Of a DNA stretch of 64,000 bases, positions 35,284 through 43,865 are shown in pieces. The stretch covers positions 21,261-85,260 of the forward strand of contig JAZRJV010000055.1 of assembly GCA_045645985.1 (NCBI GenBank), given 5' to 3'. The position numbers and the translations under genes are program-made. The DNA is from RGIG9060 sp045645985. Its GTDB lineage: Bacteria; Spirochaetota; Spirochaetia; Treponematales; Treponemataceae. The notes beneath the pieces are model-generated. The model was not told the DNA's origin, did no database searches, and saw only the letters and a program-made list of their open reading frames with translations. Every line of letters starts with the position of its first letter. Within the stretch, counting starts at the first letter, position 1.

Positions 35284-35305
35284 TATCAAGTTTTCATCCT
35301 TGATA
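35284..35305. promoter_or_regulatory. Candidate MerR operator dyad
   Basis: TATCAAG (35284-35290) and CTTGATA (35299-35305) form an inverted repeat with an 8-bp centre, 24 bp before the MerR start. MerR-type regulators bind such dyads between -35 and -10; a TGTCAG-N20-TAAACT pair around it would have the long spacer typical of the family. Confidence 0.5.
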
Positions 35306-35320
35306 CTGACATTCTACAAT

Positions 35321-35335
35321 ATTACGCAGCGTAAT
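35321..35335. promoter_or_regulatory. 15-bp palindrome between MerR gene and glnA
   Basis: ATTACGCAGCGTAAT is a near-perfect palindrome in the divergent region. It could serve either the MerR gene or glnA; the factor is unknown. Confidence 0.4.
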
Positions 35336-35403
35336 GAGCAAGAGAAAAATGAAATTTTTTTGAAAAATTTTTGTTTTATGTAAAGTTGAGAGAAAATTTC
35401 CTG

Positions 35404-35432
35404 TTGAAATCGCTAAAAAATATTTATATAAT
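35404..35432 (+). promoter_or_regulatory. Promoter of glnA
   Basis: TTGAAA (35404-35409), 17 nt, TATAAT (35427-35432). Unlike the leaderless set, about 30 nt of leader with GGAGG precedes the ATG at 35471. Confidence 0.7.
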
Positions 35433-35470
35433 GGAAGAATCAAGTTACATTTTGGACTTTTGGAGGATAT

Positions 35471-36892
35471 ATGGCTAATTCAGTAAAAGATATCATGAAA
35501 TTAATAGAAGAAAATGATATCAAAATGGTAGATTTTAAAATGGTGGATATCAACGGGCAATTCCGTCATGTTACAATTCCTGCAAAAAACTTTTCTGAAG
35601 ATACAATGAAAAGTGGAATTGGGTTTGATGCTTCAAACTACGGATACGCAGTTGTTGAAAAAAGTGATATGGTTTTTATTCCAGATCCAGATACTGCTTG
35701 TATCGACCCTTTCTGCGAAATTCCAACTCTTTCTATGACTGGAAACGCAATGATTATCGATAAGGAAAATCGTCCTTTGGCTCAGTATCCTAGAAATATC
35801 GTTCTAGCTGCCGAAAAATATATGCAAGATTCTGGAATTGCTGATGAAATGTTGATTTTGCCAGAATTTGAATTTTATCTATTTGACAATGTGGGCTGGA
35901 AGGTTGCTCCAAATGCAATCGGAATGGAAATTGATGTAAATCAAGCTCATTGGAACAGCGATGTTGAAGGAATGGGATGTGTTATTCCAAAACAAAAAGC
36001 ATATCATGTTGCAAAACCTTTTGATGCAAGTTATGAATGTCGTAGCGAAATGTGCTTGTTAATGGAAGAAATGGGAATCAATGTAAAATATCATCATCCT
36101 GAAGTTGGAGCTGCTGGTCAATTTGAAATTGAACCTCAACTTGGAAAAATGTCAAAAATGGCAGATGCTTCAATGATGATTAAATACATTATCAGAAATA
36201 CTGCTGCAAAATATGGCAAAACTGCAACTTTTATGCCAAAACCTGTTATGGGCGAAGCTGGAAGTGGAATGCATGTTCACATGCTTTTATTGAAAGACGG
36301 CGAGCCAGTTTTCTCTGACGACAATGGATATTCAAATCTTAGCCAAACTGCTCATTATTTTATGGGTGGTCTTTTAAAACATATTGCTTCTTTATGTGCA
36401 ATCACAAACCCAAGTACAAACTCTTTCAAACGACTTGTGCCTGGATTTGAAGCTCCTGTTACAGTTGGTTATGCAACTTCAAACAGAAGTGCTGTTATTC
36501 GTATTCCTGCTTACGCAAAATCACCAAAAATGCGCCGATTTGAAATTCGTAACCCTGATGCAACTTGTAATCCATATTTTGCTTATGCTGCAATTTTGAT
36601 GGCAGGTATCGACGGAATTAAAAACAAAATTGATCCACACGCAAACGGGTGGGGCCCTTATGATATGAACTTGTACACTCTTTCTGATGAAGAAAAAGCA
36701 AAGTTGACAAGTCTTCCAACTTCTTTAGACCAAGCTTTAGATGCTTTGGAAAAAGATCACGATTATTTGACAGCTGGTGGGGTTTTCCCAGAAGAACTTT
36801 TAACAAAATTCATCGCAACAAAACGCGCTGAATGTCGCGAAATGAACGCAATTCCAACTCCTGCTGAGTTTGAAAAGTATTATAATCTTTAA
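35471..36892 (+). CDS. glnA: Glutamine synthetase, type I
   Basis: GlnA makes glutamine from glutamate, ammonia and ATP, the main ammonia-assimilation step. The 473-residue protein is a class I enzyme: FDASNYGYAVVEKSDM, metal-site LPEFEFYLFD, GSGMHVHMLL, and NRSAVIRIPAY in the ATP/glutamate region. A Tyr in MNLYTLSDEE sits where E. coli GlnA is adenylylated, but whether an adenylyltransferase exists here is unknown. It is preceded by a near-consensus promoter and a GGAGG site and followed by a terminator. It joins proBAC, gadBC and a GltS-like symporter in a glutamate-rich neighbourhood. Confidence 0.95.
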   Translation: MANSVKDIMKLIEENDIKMVDFKMVDINGQFRHVTIPAKNFSEDTMKSGIGFDASNYGYAVVEKSDMVFIPDPDTACIDPFCEIPTLSMTGNAMIIDKENRPLAQYPRNIVLAAEKYMQDSGIADEMLILPEFEFYLFDNVGWKVAPNAIGMEIDVNQAHWNSDVEGMGCVIPKQKAYHVAKPFDASYECRSEMCLLMEEMGINVKYHHPEVGAAGQFEIEPQLGKMSKMADASMMIKYIIRNTAAKYGKTATFMPKPVMGEAGSGMHVHMLLLKDGEPVFSDDNGYSNLSQTAHYFMGGLLKHIASLCAITNPSTNSFKRLVPGFEAPVTVGYATSNRSAVIRIPAYAKSPKMRRFEIRNPDATCNPYFAYAAILMAGIDGIKNKIDPHANGWGPYDMNLYTLSDEEKAKLTSLPTSLDQALDALEKDHDYLTAGGVFPEELLTKFIATKRAECREMNAIPTPAEFEKYYNL

Positions 36893-36941
36893 TAGTTATC
36901 ACACGGATTCGAAATTGCTACGCAATTTCTGTTCTTGATAT

Positions 36942-36988
36942 AAAATCTCACTTTCTTCTTGTTTGTGCGAGAGGGAGTGGGATTTTTT
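36942..36988 (+). terminator. Terminator of glnA
   Basis: AAAATCTCACT (36942-36952) pairs with AGTGGGATTTT (36976-36986) with one G-T pair, followed by T. A small extra hairpin (GAAATTG-CTACG-CAATTTC, 36911-36929) lies just before it. Confidence 0.65.
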
Positions 36989-36992
36989 GTGC

Positions 36993-37322
36993 TTATTTCT
37001 CTTCGTATTTTTCTAAAGCGTCTTTTGTGGATTTTACAATATCTGTTATGAATGCTAGTTGATTTTCGTTACATTCTGAAAGTAGATTATTTATTGTATC
37101 AATCATAAATTGAGGCTTCTTTTCAAAAATTAAATCGTCTGTATTCACTTCTAAAACTTTTGCAACATCAACCAATACTTGTAAACTTAATTTTGTACTA
37201 CCAGTTTCAATATGACTCATGTGAGTTGTAGATATATCTATTTTTTCTGCCAACTGTTCTTGAGATAGATTTTTGAGTTTTCTATATTTTCTTATTCGTT
37301 TACCAATTTCTTCGTAATTCAT
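36993..37322 (-). CDS. XRE-family helix-turn-helix regulator
   Basis: This 109-residue protein has a Cro/C1-type HTH in its first 65 residues (IGKRIRKYRKLKNLSQEQLAEKIDIS across two helices, then THMSHIETGSTKLSLQVLVDVAKVLEV). The rest is a short helical tail ending KYEEK, perhaps for dimerisation. It faces away from the lipoprotein gene at 37452. The intergenic region has two CTATATAGG-like repeats (near 37349 and 37381), which may be its operators. The regulated process is unknown. Confidence 0.85.
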   Translation of the reverse strand: MNYEEIGKRIRKYRKLKNLSQEQLAEKIDISTTHMSHIETGSTKLSLQVLVDVAKVLEVNTDDLIFEKKPQFMIDTINNLLSECNENQLAFITDIVKSTKDALEKYEEK

Positions 37323-37451
37323 AGCCTATCTAGTTAAAATATACTTGAATTATATAGGCATTGGGTTTATAATAACATAAACTATATAGGTATAAATTGC
37401 TTAAAAAGTGTTTATACAGTTAAAATTATTTATTATAAGGAGAAAATCATT

Positions 37452-38441
37452 ATGGATTTTAAAAAGATATTTACTTTTGTGTTTTTTTTCTACTTTTGTA
37501 TTGTTATTGTATCATGTGGGGATTATAAACCTTCTGACACAGTTGCAAAATATTTAAAAGCTGAATCAAAATCCGATTATGATATAGCATATGAATTGCT
37601 TTCAGAAAGTGATAAAAAAATAAAATCTCTAGAAGAATTCAAAAATGAAGAAAATGCTGAATTTGGTCTGCTTTTCACAGATGCTGTGAGAAAAAGTACA
37701 GTTTTTAAAATTCTTGATACTGTTGAAAATGATGAAAGTGCAACTGTAAAAGTAGAAATAACTCACGATGATTATTCAACTGCAATTTCAGAAATGTTTA
37801 GCGCAGCTTTTTCAGGAGCAAGTCAAGATGAATTGAGTAAAAGATCCGATAAAATGAAAAATAATGTTTCAAGGAAAACTATAGAAAAATCCTATTTTCT
37901 TATAAAAGAGAATGGGCAATGGGTAATTTTTTTTAATTGGGAAAAAGAAAATAAAATAAAGCAACTGATAGACGAAGTAAAGAAAACAGAAGAAGAGGGT
38001 GATCTTGAACTTTTAGTATTAAAATATGATGAGATTTTAAATATTGATCCATCTAATGAAGAAATTCTTTTTAAGAAAAATATTGTTGTTGATAAAATAA
38101 ATTATATCTCAAATATTATAGTATATGATTTTGTTTCAAAATACTATGAACAATATTTTGGAGGAAAGGATGCTGGTGTTGTTTTCAAATTAAAAAACAA
38201 TGGAAATAAAGAACTAAAAAAAGTTCAACTTACTGTATATTTTAAAGACAATTTTGGAAATATAATTTCTGAAGATAAATTTACTCCTATAAGTGAATAT
38301 AGTTGGAATGATAACGGTAAATCTCTAAAACCTAATCGTATTTGGGAAATGGAAAGAGGTAGTTATTATAAAGCAGATAATGTTCCAAGTGAATGGGAAG
38401 AAGGTTCTGCTGAAATAAAAATTACAGATATTGAATTCTAA
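37452..38441 (+). CDS. Lipoprotein with DUF4878-like start, function unknown
   Basis: This 329-residue exported lipoprotein has lipobox VIVSC with Cys22. The mature N-terminal part (PSDTVAKYLKAESKSDYDIAYELLS) resembles the cystatin/lumazine-binding-like fold found in many bacterial lipoproteins. A helical repeat-like segment (about 165-215) follows, and the C-terminal 100 residues look like a beta-sandwich (GVVFKLKNNGNKELKKVQLTV) of FxLYD type. AAGGAG precedes the ATG. It begins a run of four secreted-protein genes. Confidence 0.75.
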   Translation: MDFKKIFTFVFFFYFCIVIVSCGDYKPSDTVAKYLKAESKSDYDIAYELLSESDKKIKSLEEFKNEENAEFGLLFTDAVRKSTVFKILDTVENDESATVKVEITHDDYSTAISEMFSAAFSGASQDELSKRSDKMKNNVSRKTIEKSYFLIKENGQWVIFFNWEKENKIKQLIDEVKKTEEEGDLELLVLKYDEILNIDPSNEEILFKKNIVVDKINYISNIIVYDFVSKYYEQYFGGKDAGVVFKLKNNGNKELKKVQLTVYFKDNFGNIISEDKFTPISEYSWNDNGKSLKPNRIWEMERGSYYKADNVPSEWEEGSAEIKITDIEF

Positions 38442-38469
38442 AAAAAATATAGGTTGTAGGGGATTTTTT

Positions 38470-39075
38470 ATGAAAAAAAATATATTAATATTGGTATTAT
38501 GTTGTCTTATTTGTAGTGTTTTTGCAGGTGAATATACTTTGTATTCGGGAAAATGTAGTGAATATAATTCAATTTTTGAAAATCTGATAGATAAGGATTT
38601 TCAAATAAGATACGATGACGAAAATAATCAATTTTATTTTTATATTTCTGATTGGATTAATACTGCTTGGATTGTTCTTAGCAAAGAAGATTTGATTTTG
38701 ATGTGCAAAAATTTTAATAAGTATTTTGAATGGGAAAAACTTGCAATAGAGAAATCTACTAAATTGGAAAAAGAACTTCCCGAATCAAAAATTAAGACAA
38801 AAGTAGTTTGGAAATTTGGAGACGAATGGTGTAATTCTGATGGATTTGACTTAAATTTTATGTTTTTTTCTCAAAATACAACAAGGCACCAATTAGTATT
38901 ATACTCTAATAAAGTTTCTGCTAGTAGAAATCAGTTTATTACTTACAAAATTGATGGATTGTATTTTGATTTATATCAAGTAAAAGATTTTTATGAAGCA
39001 CTTGATGAGTCAAAACTAGACATTCAAATTCAGAAAATCAAATCAGACAAAGAAATCGAAAATCTATTTAATTAA
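38470..39075 (+). CDS. Secreted protein of unknown function
   Basis: The 201-residue product has a clear signal peptide (MKKNILILVLCCLICSVFAG) with cleavage near residue 19. The mature chain is rich in aromatic residues and charged strands, without recognised motif. The ATG at 38470 has a TAGGGGA site, better than an upstream in-frame ATG at 38431 that would overlap the previous gene. It probably shares the transcript of the lipoprotein gene and is followed by a terminator. Confidence 0.7.
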   Translation: MKKNILILVLCCLICSVFAGEYTLYSGKCSEYNSIFENLIDKDFQIRYDDENNQFYFYISDWINTAWIVLSKEDLILMCKNFNKYFEWEKLAIEKSTKLEKELPESKIKTKVVWKFGDEWCNSDGFDLNFMFFSQNTTRHQLVLYSNKVSASRNQFITYKIDGLYFDLYQVKDFYEALDESKLDIQIQKIKSDKEIENLFN

Positions 39076-39097
39076 GTTAAAAATATATTTTAGTTAT

Positions 39098-39147
39098 AAT
39101 CTCCGTCTAGATGTCTTGTTTTATCAAATCTATGAACGGAGATTTTT
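39098..39147 (+). terminator. Terminator after the secreted-protein gene
   Basis: AATCTCCGT (39098-39106) pairs with ACGGAGATT (39136-39144), with an inner TAGAT/ATCTA stem and a short T-run. Confidence 0.65.
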
Positions 39148-39171
39148 AACAAAACCTTAACATTCATATTG

Positions 39172-39177
39172 TAAACT
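39172..39177 (+). promoter_or_regulatory. -10 box of the 199-aa gene, predicted leaderless
   Basis: TAAACT ends 6 nt before the ATG at 39184, like the other leaderless units, but no good -35 box is present. Confidence 0.4.
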
Positions 39178-39183
39178 ACTACA

Positions 39184-39783
39184 ATGAAGAAATTTTCTTT
39201 TATAATTACATTTTTATTTGTTGTGATAAATTTTCCTCTTTTTTCAAAGACTCAAAATACAAAACAGATTTTTTCTCTTGATACAGGATATTTAGCTAAA
39301 GGTATAAAGAATAATGGGTGGGGAATTGGCTTTACCTACGAGAGAGAAATTTTTAGAGGAATTGCTGTAAAGGGCGGACTTTCTCATATGACCATATGGA
39401 TGAAAAATCCTAAGATGGTTTTAACTTCGGTGGGGATTACAGGAGAAATTTTATATTATCCTTTTTTACGGGGCTTAGATTGGTTTTATTCTGGTCTTCA
39501 GTGTAAAACTGGATTTTTTATGTACAAAGGTTCTTCGATAACAGAAGAAAATAATCAAGATTGTGTAATTTCTCTTTATCCTCTAATTGGATGGAAGCAG
39601 TCTTTTTTTGATATTGTGATGATAGATATTTTTGGGGGATATCGATTTATTGTAAATCCACAAGATCAAAAAGGAATAATAAAAGATCAATTAACAAACA
39701 ATTTTGAATACGGAATAAAAGTTAAATTTAGTTTAGGAAAGATAATTCAATTTTTTAAAGACAACAACACTAAAAAACAATAA
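39184..39783 (+). CDS. Secreted beta-barrel-like envelope protein
   Basis: This 199-residue protein has a signal peptide (MKKFSFIITFLFVVINFPLFS) and strand-like segments alternating with glycine and aromatic residues (GYLAKGIKNNGWGIGFTYERE, then GEILYYPFLRGLDWFYSGLQ). That suggests a small outer-membrane beta-barrel. The C-terminus GKIIQFFKDNNTKKQ is not a classic BAM signal. There is no ribosome site; a -10 box lies 6 nt before the ATG. No family is recognised. Confidence 0.65.
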   Translation: MKKFSFIITFLFVVINFPLFSKTQNTKQIFSLDTGYLAKGIKNNGWGIGFTYEREIFRGIAVKGGLSHMTIWMKNPKMVLTSVGITGEILYYPFLRGLDWFYSGLQCKTGFFMYKGSSITEENNQDCVISLYPLIGWKQSFFDIVMIDIFGGYRFIVNPQDQKGIIKDQLTNNFEYGIKVKFSLGKIIQFFKDNNTKKQ

Positions 39784-39854
39784 AGAAAACTTGTCTAAAT
39801 TTTACATAAATCCTTCAAAAAGTGCTATTATTATATTAGTTATTTGGAGGATTT

Positions 39855-40346
39855 ATGAAAAAGAAAGTCTTTTTATCAATTTTAATGTTTGTTTTAATTT
39901 CATCATTGTTTGGATTTGAAAAATTAAATCACAAAGATTTTTTTGTTTTGTTTAATCACAAAATAAATGAAAGTTATAAAAAAATAAATTTGTTAAATAA
40001 AAAGCCTAATATTGCAAAACTTGGAAAAGAAGAAGTTGCAGGGAACATCAGCGGTAAAGTTTTTTATCATGCCAAAATAAGTGGTTTAGGTGGCTTGGTA
40101 ACTATTCGTTACGAAAATTATTGTGATGAAGAAGGTTGGATTTTTAACGGTGAAATTATCACTCGTGGAAAAATTACTGGAAATGGAAATTTTGACGGAA
40201 AAGTTGATATAACAGGTTTGTACAATGCAACCGTTTATTTTGACAAAGCTATTTTAGGAAATAATCTTCCAAGTGAAGGAAGTTACGGTGTTTCATTTTC
40301 TGGTGAGCCTAGAATCGAAGTTCCATATCAGGCTTATTTTGAATAA
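39855..40346 (+). CDS. Secreted beta-rich protein of unknown function
   Basis: This 163-residue protein has a signal peptide ending near SLFGFE and a mature region of glycine-rich strands (GNISGKVFYHAKISGLGGLV, GKVDITGLYNATVYF) like a secreted beta-solenoid or lipocalin-type domain. GGAGG precedes the ATG. No lipobox is present. It converges with the LysR gene. Confidence 0.65.
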   Translation: MKKKVFLSILMFVLISSLFGFEKLNHKDFFVLFNHKINESYKKINLLNKKPNIAKLGKEEVAGNISGKVFYHAKISGLGGLVTIRYENYCDEEGWIFNGEIITRGKITGNGNFDGKVDITGLYNATVYFDKAILGNNLPSEGSYGVSFSGEPRIEVPYQAYFE

Positions 40347-40377
40347 AGTTGTTCTTCAAAAAATGTGTGAATTTACC

Positions 40378-41244
40378 TTACAAACATTCCATAAACCTTT
40401 TTGCGGCTTTTGAAATTGTGTGTTTGTCAAAGGCTAGGCTGATGGCTCTGGGCTCCAGTTTTTCTTCCAAATTGATGATTTTAAGTTCATTGTTTTCCAA
40501 TTCTTTTGTGATGTATTGTTTTGAAACGCAAATTATTCCCATGTTTTTTTTTGCAAACTCAATTAGAAGGTCAAGGGATGCAAGTTCAAATTTTGGGCGA
40601 AGTTCCACATTGTATCGTAAAAGATTTGCGTCTAAGAATTTTCGGGAATGGCTGGATTTTTCTAGCAAAAGAGTACGATATTTTGTAAGGTCTGCAAGAT
40701 GAGTGATTTTAGAACAATCAAAATCTTTGCTACAAACAAAAAAATCTTCTAAGGTTAAACAATGCTGAAAAGTAAAATGTTGATTTGCAACTGGTGTGTG
40801 AACAAAGGCAATATCTACATCATTATTTTTTAGTAAATTTAATGATTCTGTTGTGGTACAGTTTGTAACTCGATAGCGAATTTTTGGATAAAGTTCCTCA
40901 AAGTTTTTTAGTTTATCAATAAGATAATATTTACAAATTGTGTCGGAGGCTCCAATTCTTAAAGTTCCTGTGTCTAAAGAACTGATGTTTTCTAATGTAT
41001 GATTTATTGATTCTACTTGGGCAAAAATTGTTTTACAGTAACTAAAAATTTCTTGGGCTTCGTTGGTGAGTTTTACGCCTTTTTTTGAACGAGAAAATAA
41101 GTTGAATCCCACTTGGTCTTCTAAAGTTTTAATGTGCTGACTTATAGCTGGTTGTGAAACATTTAGGATTTCGGCTGCTTTTGAGATTTGTTCGGTTTTG
41201 GCTACATAATAAAAAACTCTTAAAAGATTTAAATCTTGTATCAT
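40378..41244 (-). CDS. LysR-family transcriptional regulator
   Basis: The 288-residue protein has the N-terminal winged helix (LNLLRVFYYVAKTEQISKAA, then LNVSQPAISQHIKTLEDQVG) and a C-terminal effector-binding domain of periplasmic-binding-protein fold. It is divergent from the CofE-like ligase gene, with 271 bp between their starts, a usual arrangement for a LysR protein and its target. AAGGG lies 11 nt upstream of the ATG. The effector is unknown. Confidence 0.92.
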   Translation of the reverse strand: MIQDLNLLRVFYYVAKTEQISKAAEILNVSQPAISQHIKTLEDQVGFNLFSRSKKGVKLTNEAQEIFSYCKTIFAQVESINHTLENISSLDTGTLRIGASDTICKYYLIDKLKNFEELYPKIRYRVTNCTTTESLNLLKNNDVDIAFVHTPVANQHFTFQHCLTLEDFFVCSKDFDCSKITHLADLTKYRTLLLEKSSHSRKFLDANLLRYNVELRPKFELASLDLLIEFAKKNMGIICVSKQYITKELENNELKIINLEEKLEPRAISLAFDKHTISKAAKRFMECL

Positions 41245-41375
41245 AAGTGATTTTTCCCTTTTCAGTTTGATTTTAATATAAGTATAAATTATGATTAGTA
41301 TAATAAATATATATTTTACTTATATCAAGTATTTTGATAATATAATGAAGTAAAAATTCTTTTGGAAAATCTATT

Positions 41376-41510
41376 GGGTTCTTAGGGTGGAACCCTAAGC
41401 CGTGGCCGAGGAATGGTGGGGTTTTAGGGGAGGAAAACCAACGGCCTTCGGACTCTGAGTGGGTTTTCCTCCCCTAATAGTTTACCAGCTTTTCAAAGCT
41501 GAAAAGAGGT
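41376..41510 (+). ncRNA. Structured GC-rich 5' leader of the CofE-like gene
   Basis: This leader contains three strong elements. CTTAGGG/CCCTAAG (41381-41399) overlaps and excludes an alternative GGGTTC/GAACCC stem (41376-41395). A perfect 16-bp stem joins 41424-41439 and 41462-41477 with a 22-nt loop. A small hairpin CAGCTT/AAGCTG (41486-41501) abuts the AGAGG ribosome site. The region is far more G+C-rich than its surroundings. It may be a riboswitch-like or protein-binding RNA; no known class is recognised, and an inverted-repeat mobile remnant is the alternative. Confidence 0.55.
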
Positions 41511-41515
41511 TTTAT

Positions 41516-42697
41516 ATGAAATATAGTGGAACAATTTCTAGAGGTGTTAGAACTCCGATTATCAAAATGGGCGATGATTTAGCTTCTATCGTTGTGGATT
41601 CTGTTGGAAAATGTGTTGAAGAAGCAAATATTCAACTTCAAGACAAAGATGTTATCGCAATTACAGAAGCTGTTGTAGGTATTTCTCAAGGTAACTACGC
41701 AACTGCTGACCAAATTGCAAAAGATGTTTCTTCAAAATTCGGTGATGAAACAGTTGGTTTGATTTTCCCAATCATGAGCCGTAACCGTTTTTCAATGCTT
41801 TTGAAAGGAATTTCTCGTGGCTGTAAAAAACTTGTTATCCAACTTTCTTATCCTGGTGATGAAGTTGGAAATCACTTAATTTCAGAAGACGCACTTTTTG
41901 ATTCTGGCGTAAATCCTTATTCTGATGTTTTTACAGCTGATGAATTTCACAAAATTTTCCCTAATACAATTCACCAATTTACAGGTGTTGATTATATCGA
42001 ATTTTACAAAGAAACTTGTGAATGTCCTTGCGAAATCATTTTGGCAAATGACCCAAAAGCAATTTTGAAATTTGCTGATAATGTAATCGTGGCTTCTATC
42101 CACAAGCGAAAAAGAGATAAAAAAAATTTGCAACAAGCAGGTGTAAAAAAAGTTTACTGCCTAGACGAATTGCTAACTGAATCAGTTGATGGTTCTGGTT
42201 ACAACGAAAACTTTGGGCTTTTAGGTTCAAACCTTGCAACTGCAAATTCTGTAAAATTGTTCCCAAGAAACTGTCAGCCACTTGTTGATGATGTTCAAGC
42301 TCGTATCAAAGAAAAATACGGAAAAAATGTTGAAGTTATGGTTTACGGCGACGGTGCTTTCAAAGACCCACAAGGTCAAATTTGGGAATTGGCAGACCCT
42401 GTTGTTTCACCAGCTTTCACAAGTGGCTTGGTTGGAACTCCAAACGAATTGAAATTAAAATATCTTTCAGATAACGAATTTAAAGATTTATCTGGTGATG
42501 AACTAAAAGAAGCAATGATTAAGAGAATCAAGGAAAAAGATTCTAACTTGGTGGGAAGAATGGAAACTCAAGGAACAACTCCTCGTCAGTTAACAGACCT
42601 TCTTGGTTCATTGGCAGACTTAACTTCTGGTTCTGGAGACAAAGGAACTCCAGTTATCTTGATTCAAAACTATTTTACAAACTACGCAAACCAATAA
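41516..42697 (+). CDS. CofE-like (F420-0:glutamate ligase family) protein
   Basis: This 393-residue protein resembles coenzyme F420-0:L-glutamate ligase, which adds glutamate to the F420 precursor by GTP hydrolysis. Family-like segments are GVRTPIIKMGDDL at the start, DKDVIAITEAVVGISQGNY, and VMVYGDGAFKDPQGQIWELADP. It is longer than archaeal CofE (about 250). Spirochaetes are not known to make F420, so it probably glutamylates another substrate, perhaps a folate or cell-wall precursor. The ATG at 41516 follows AGAGG; the long structured leader and divergent LysR gene suggest tight control. Confidence 0.75.
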   Translation: MKYSGTISRGVRTPIIKMGDDLASIVVDSVGKCVEEANIQLQDKDVIAITEAVVGISQGNYATADQIAKDVSSKFGDETVGLIFPIMSRNRFSMLLKGISRGCKKLVIQLSYPGDEVGNHLISEDALFDSGVNPYSDVFTADEFHKIFPNTIHQFTGVDYIEFYKETCECPCEIILANDPKAILKFADNVIVASIHKRKRDKKNLQQAGVKKVYCLDELLTESVDGSGYNENFGLLGSNLATANSVKLFPRNCQPLVDDVQARIKEKYGKNVEVMVYGDGAFKDPQGQIWELADPVVSPAFTSGLVGTPNELKLKYLSDNEFKDLSGDELKEAMIKRIKEKDSNLVGRMETQGTTPRQLTDLLGSLADLTSGSGDKGTPVILIQNYFTNYANQ

Positions 42698-42714
42698 AAT
42701 TTGTGTTGTTAAAG

Positions 42715-42752
42715 AAAAGCTCCGCTACAGTTTTGTGGTGGGGCTTTTTTGT
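42715..42752 (+). terminator. Terminator of the CofE-like gene
   Basis: AAAAGCTCCGCTACA (42715-42729) pairs with TGTGGTGGGGCTTTT (42734-42748) using G-T pairs, followed by T. Confidence 0.7.
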
Positions 42753-42860
42753 TTTAGGATTTTTGTTATTATTATTTTCTATACTTTTTGTACAAAAAAT
42801 CTTTTTATATATTTATCCTTATGATATAATTAATTGAAGTTTACTTTATAAGAGGAAATT

Positions 42861-43853
42861 ATGAAGAAGAATATTTTTTTATTATTTATTTTATGTTTAA
42901 TTTCAGTTGGTGTATTTGCACAAACTACTGAAAAACCACAACCAGAAACATCTTTTTCTTTGGTAACAGATTTTGCTTATTATCCAAAATCTTCACCTGT
43001 TGTAATGGGTGGACCACAAAATGATATAAGTCGATTTGCTTTTATCGATGGATTTTATTCTGGAGTTGAAGCTCGAGTTACTGGAAAAATGGATTACAAA
43101 ATTCCAACTCCTTTTGGAACAAATGGTTTAGTAAAAGGCAACAATGTTACAATCACACCAAGTTTGGAACTTTCACCTGTTACAATCATGCCACAATTAT
43201 TTGTTTCATTTACTCCAATTGCATTTTTGAAATTTACAACAAGTGCAAAAATCGGAACAGGTTGGGATTTTATCGGAATTAAAGGAATGGGAATTCTTGA
43301 TTCTGCAAAAACTGGATATGCAAGTTTAAATCCTTTTGAAAATTATTTTTATGAATTTAGATTTACAAATTTATTTCAGTTTGATTTAGGTGCAATCATA
43401 CCTGGCGATTGGACTCATATTGTAACTCAGGCAACTTACGAAATTATGTACACTGGATTAACTGGCGTTGAAAAAGGAACTCCTTGGCTTTGGCAAGCAA
43501 GTGGCGAAAAAGCAAATGGCTGGAATTATTATTCACAAATAATTTTAGGATATCAAATGCCTCTTGTTTTACAAACTGTTGGTCTTCAATTTGAATTGAG
43601 TGGATATTATAACGAATCAAGTTTTGATGCAAAATATGTAGAATGGAATCCTGAATTTATGCGAGTAAATATCAATCCTATTTGTATTTTGAAATTTAAC
43701 GAAAAACATTCTTTAACAATTCAAAGTAGATTTTCAAGTAGACGAGGATTTTCTTCAGACCGAGGAGACGATGCAACAAATTTCAACTTGAACTACAACG
43801 GACGAGAATGGTGGTTTGAAAGAATTGCTTTTAGTTATTCATATTCATTCTAA
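42861..43853 (+). CDS. Outer-membrane beta-barrel protein, function unknown
   Basis: This 330-residue protein has a signal peptide (MKKNIFLLFILCLISVGVFA, cleaved near residue 20) and a strand-rich mature chain that ends FERIAFSYSYSF. The terminal Phe after alternating aromatics is the usual signal for BAM-dependent insertion in the outer membrane. Several repeated phrases (TPIAFLKFTTSAKIGTGW, FTNLFQFDLGAIIPGDW) fit transmembrane strands. GAGG precedes the ATG. YbaK begins 12 bp after its stop. Confidence 0.75.
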   Translation: MKKNIFLLFILCLISVGVFAQTTEKPQPETSFSLVTDFAYYPKSSPVVMGGPQNDISRFAFIDGFYSGVEARVTGKMDYKIPTPFGTNGLVKGNNVTITPSLELSPVTIMPQLFVSFTPIAFLKFTTSAKIGTGWDFIGIKGMGILDSAKTGYASLNPFENYFYEFRFTNLFQFDLGAIIPGDWTHIVTQATYEIMYTGLTGVEKGTPWLWQASGEKANGWNYYSQIILGYQMPLVLQTVGLQFELSGYYNESSFDAKYVEWNPEFMRVNINPICILKFNEKHSLTIQSRFSSRRGFSSDRGDDATNFNLNYNGREWWFERIAFSYSYSF

Positions 43854-43865
43854 GGTGATGATGCT

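Noticed and set aside
40349..40702. Plus-strand 117-codon frame starting just after the 163-aa gene
   Set aside because: Antisense to the LysR gene, which has unmistakable family motifs; no ribosome site and atypical basic/phenylalanine-rich composition.
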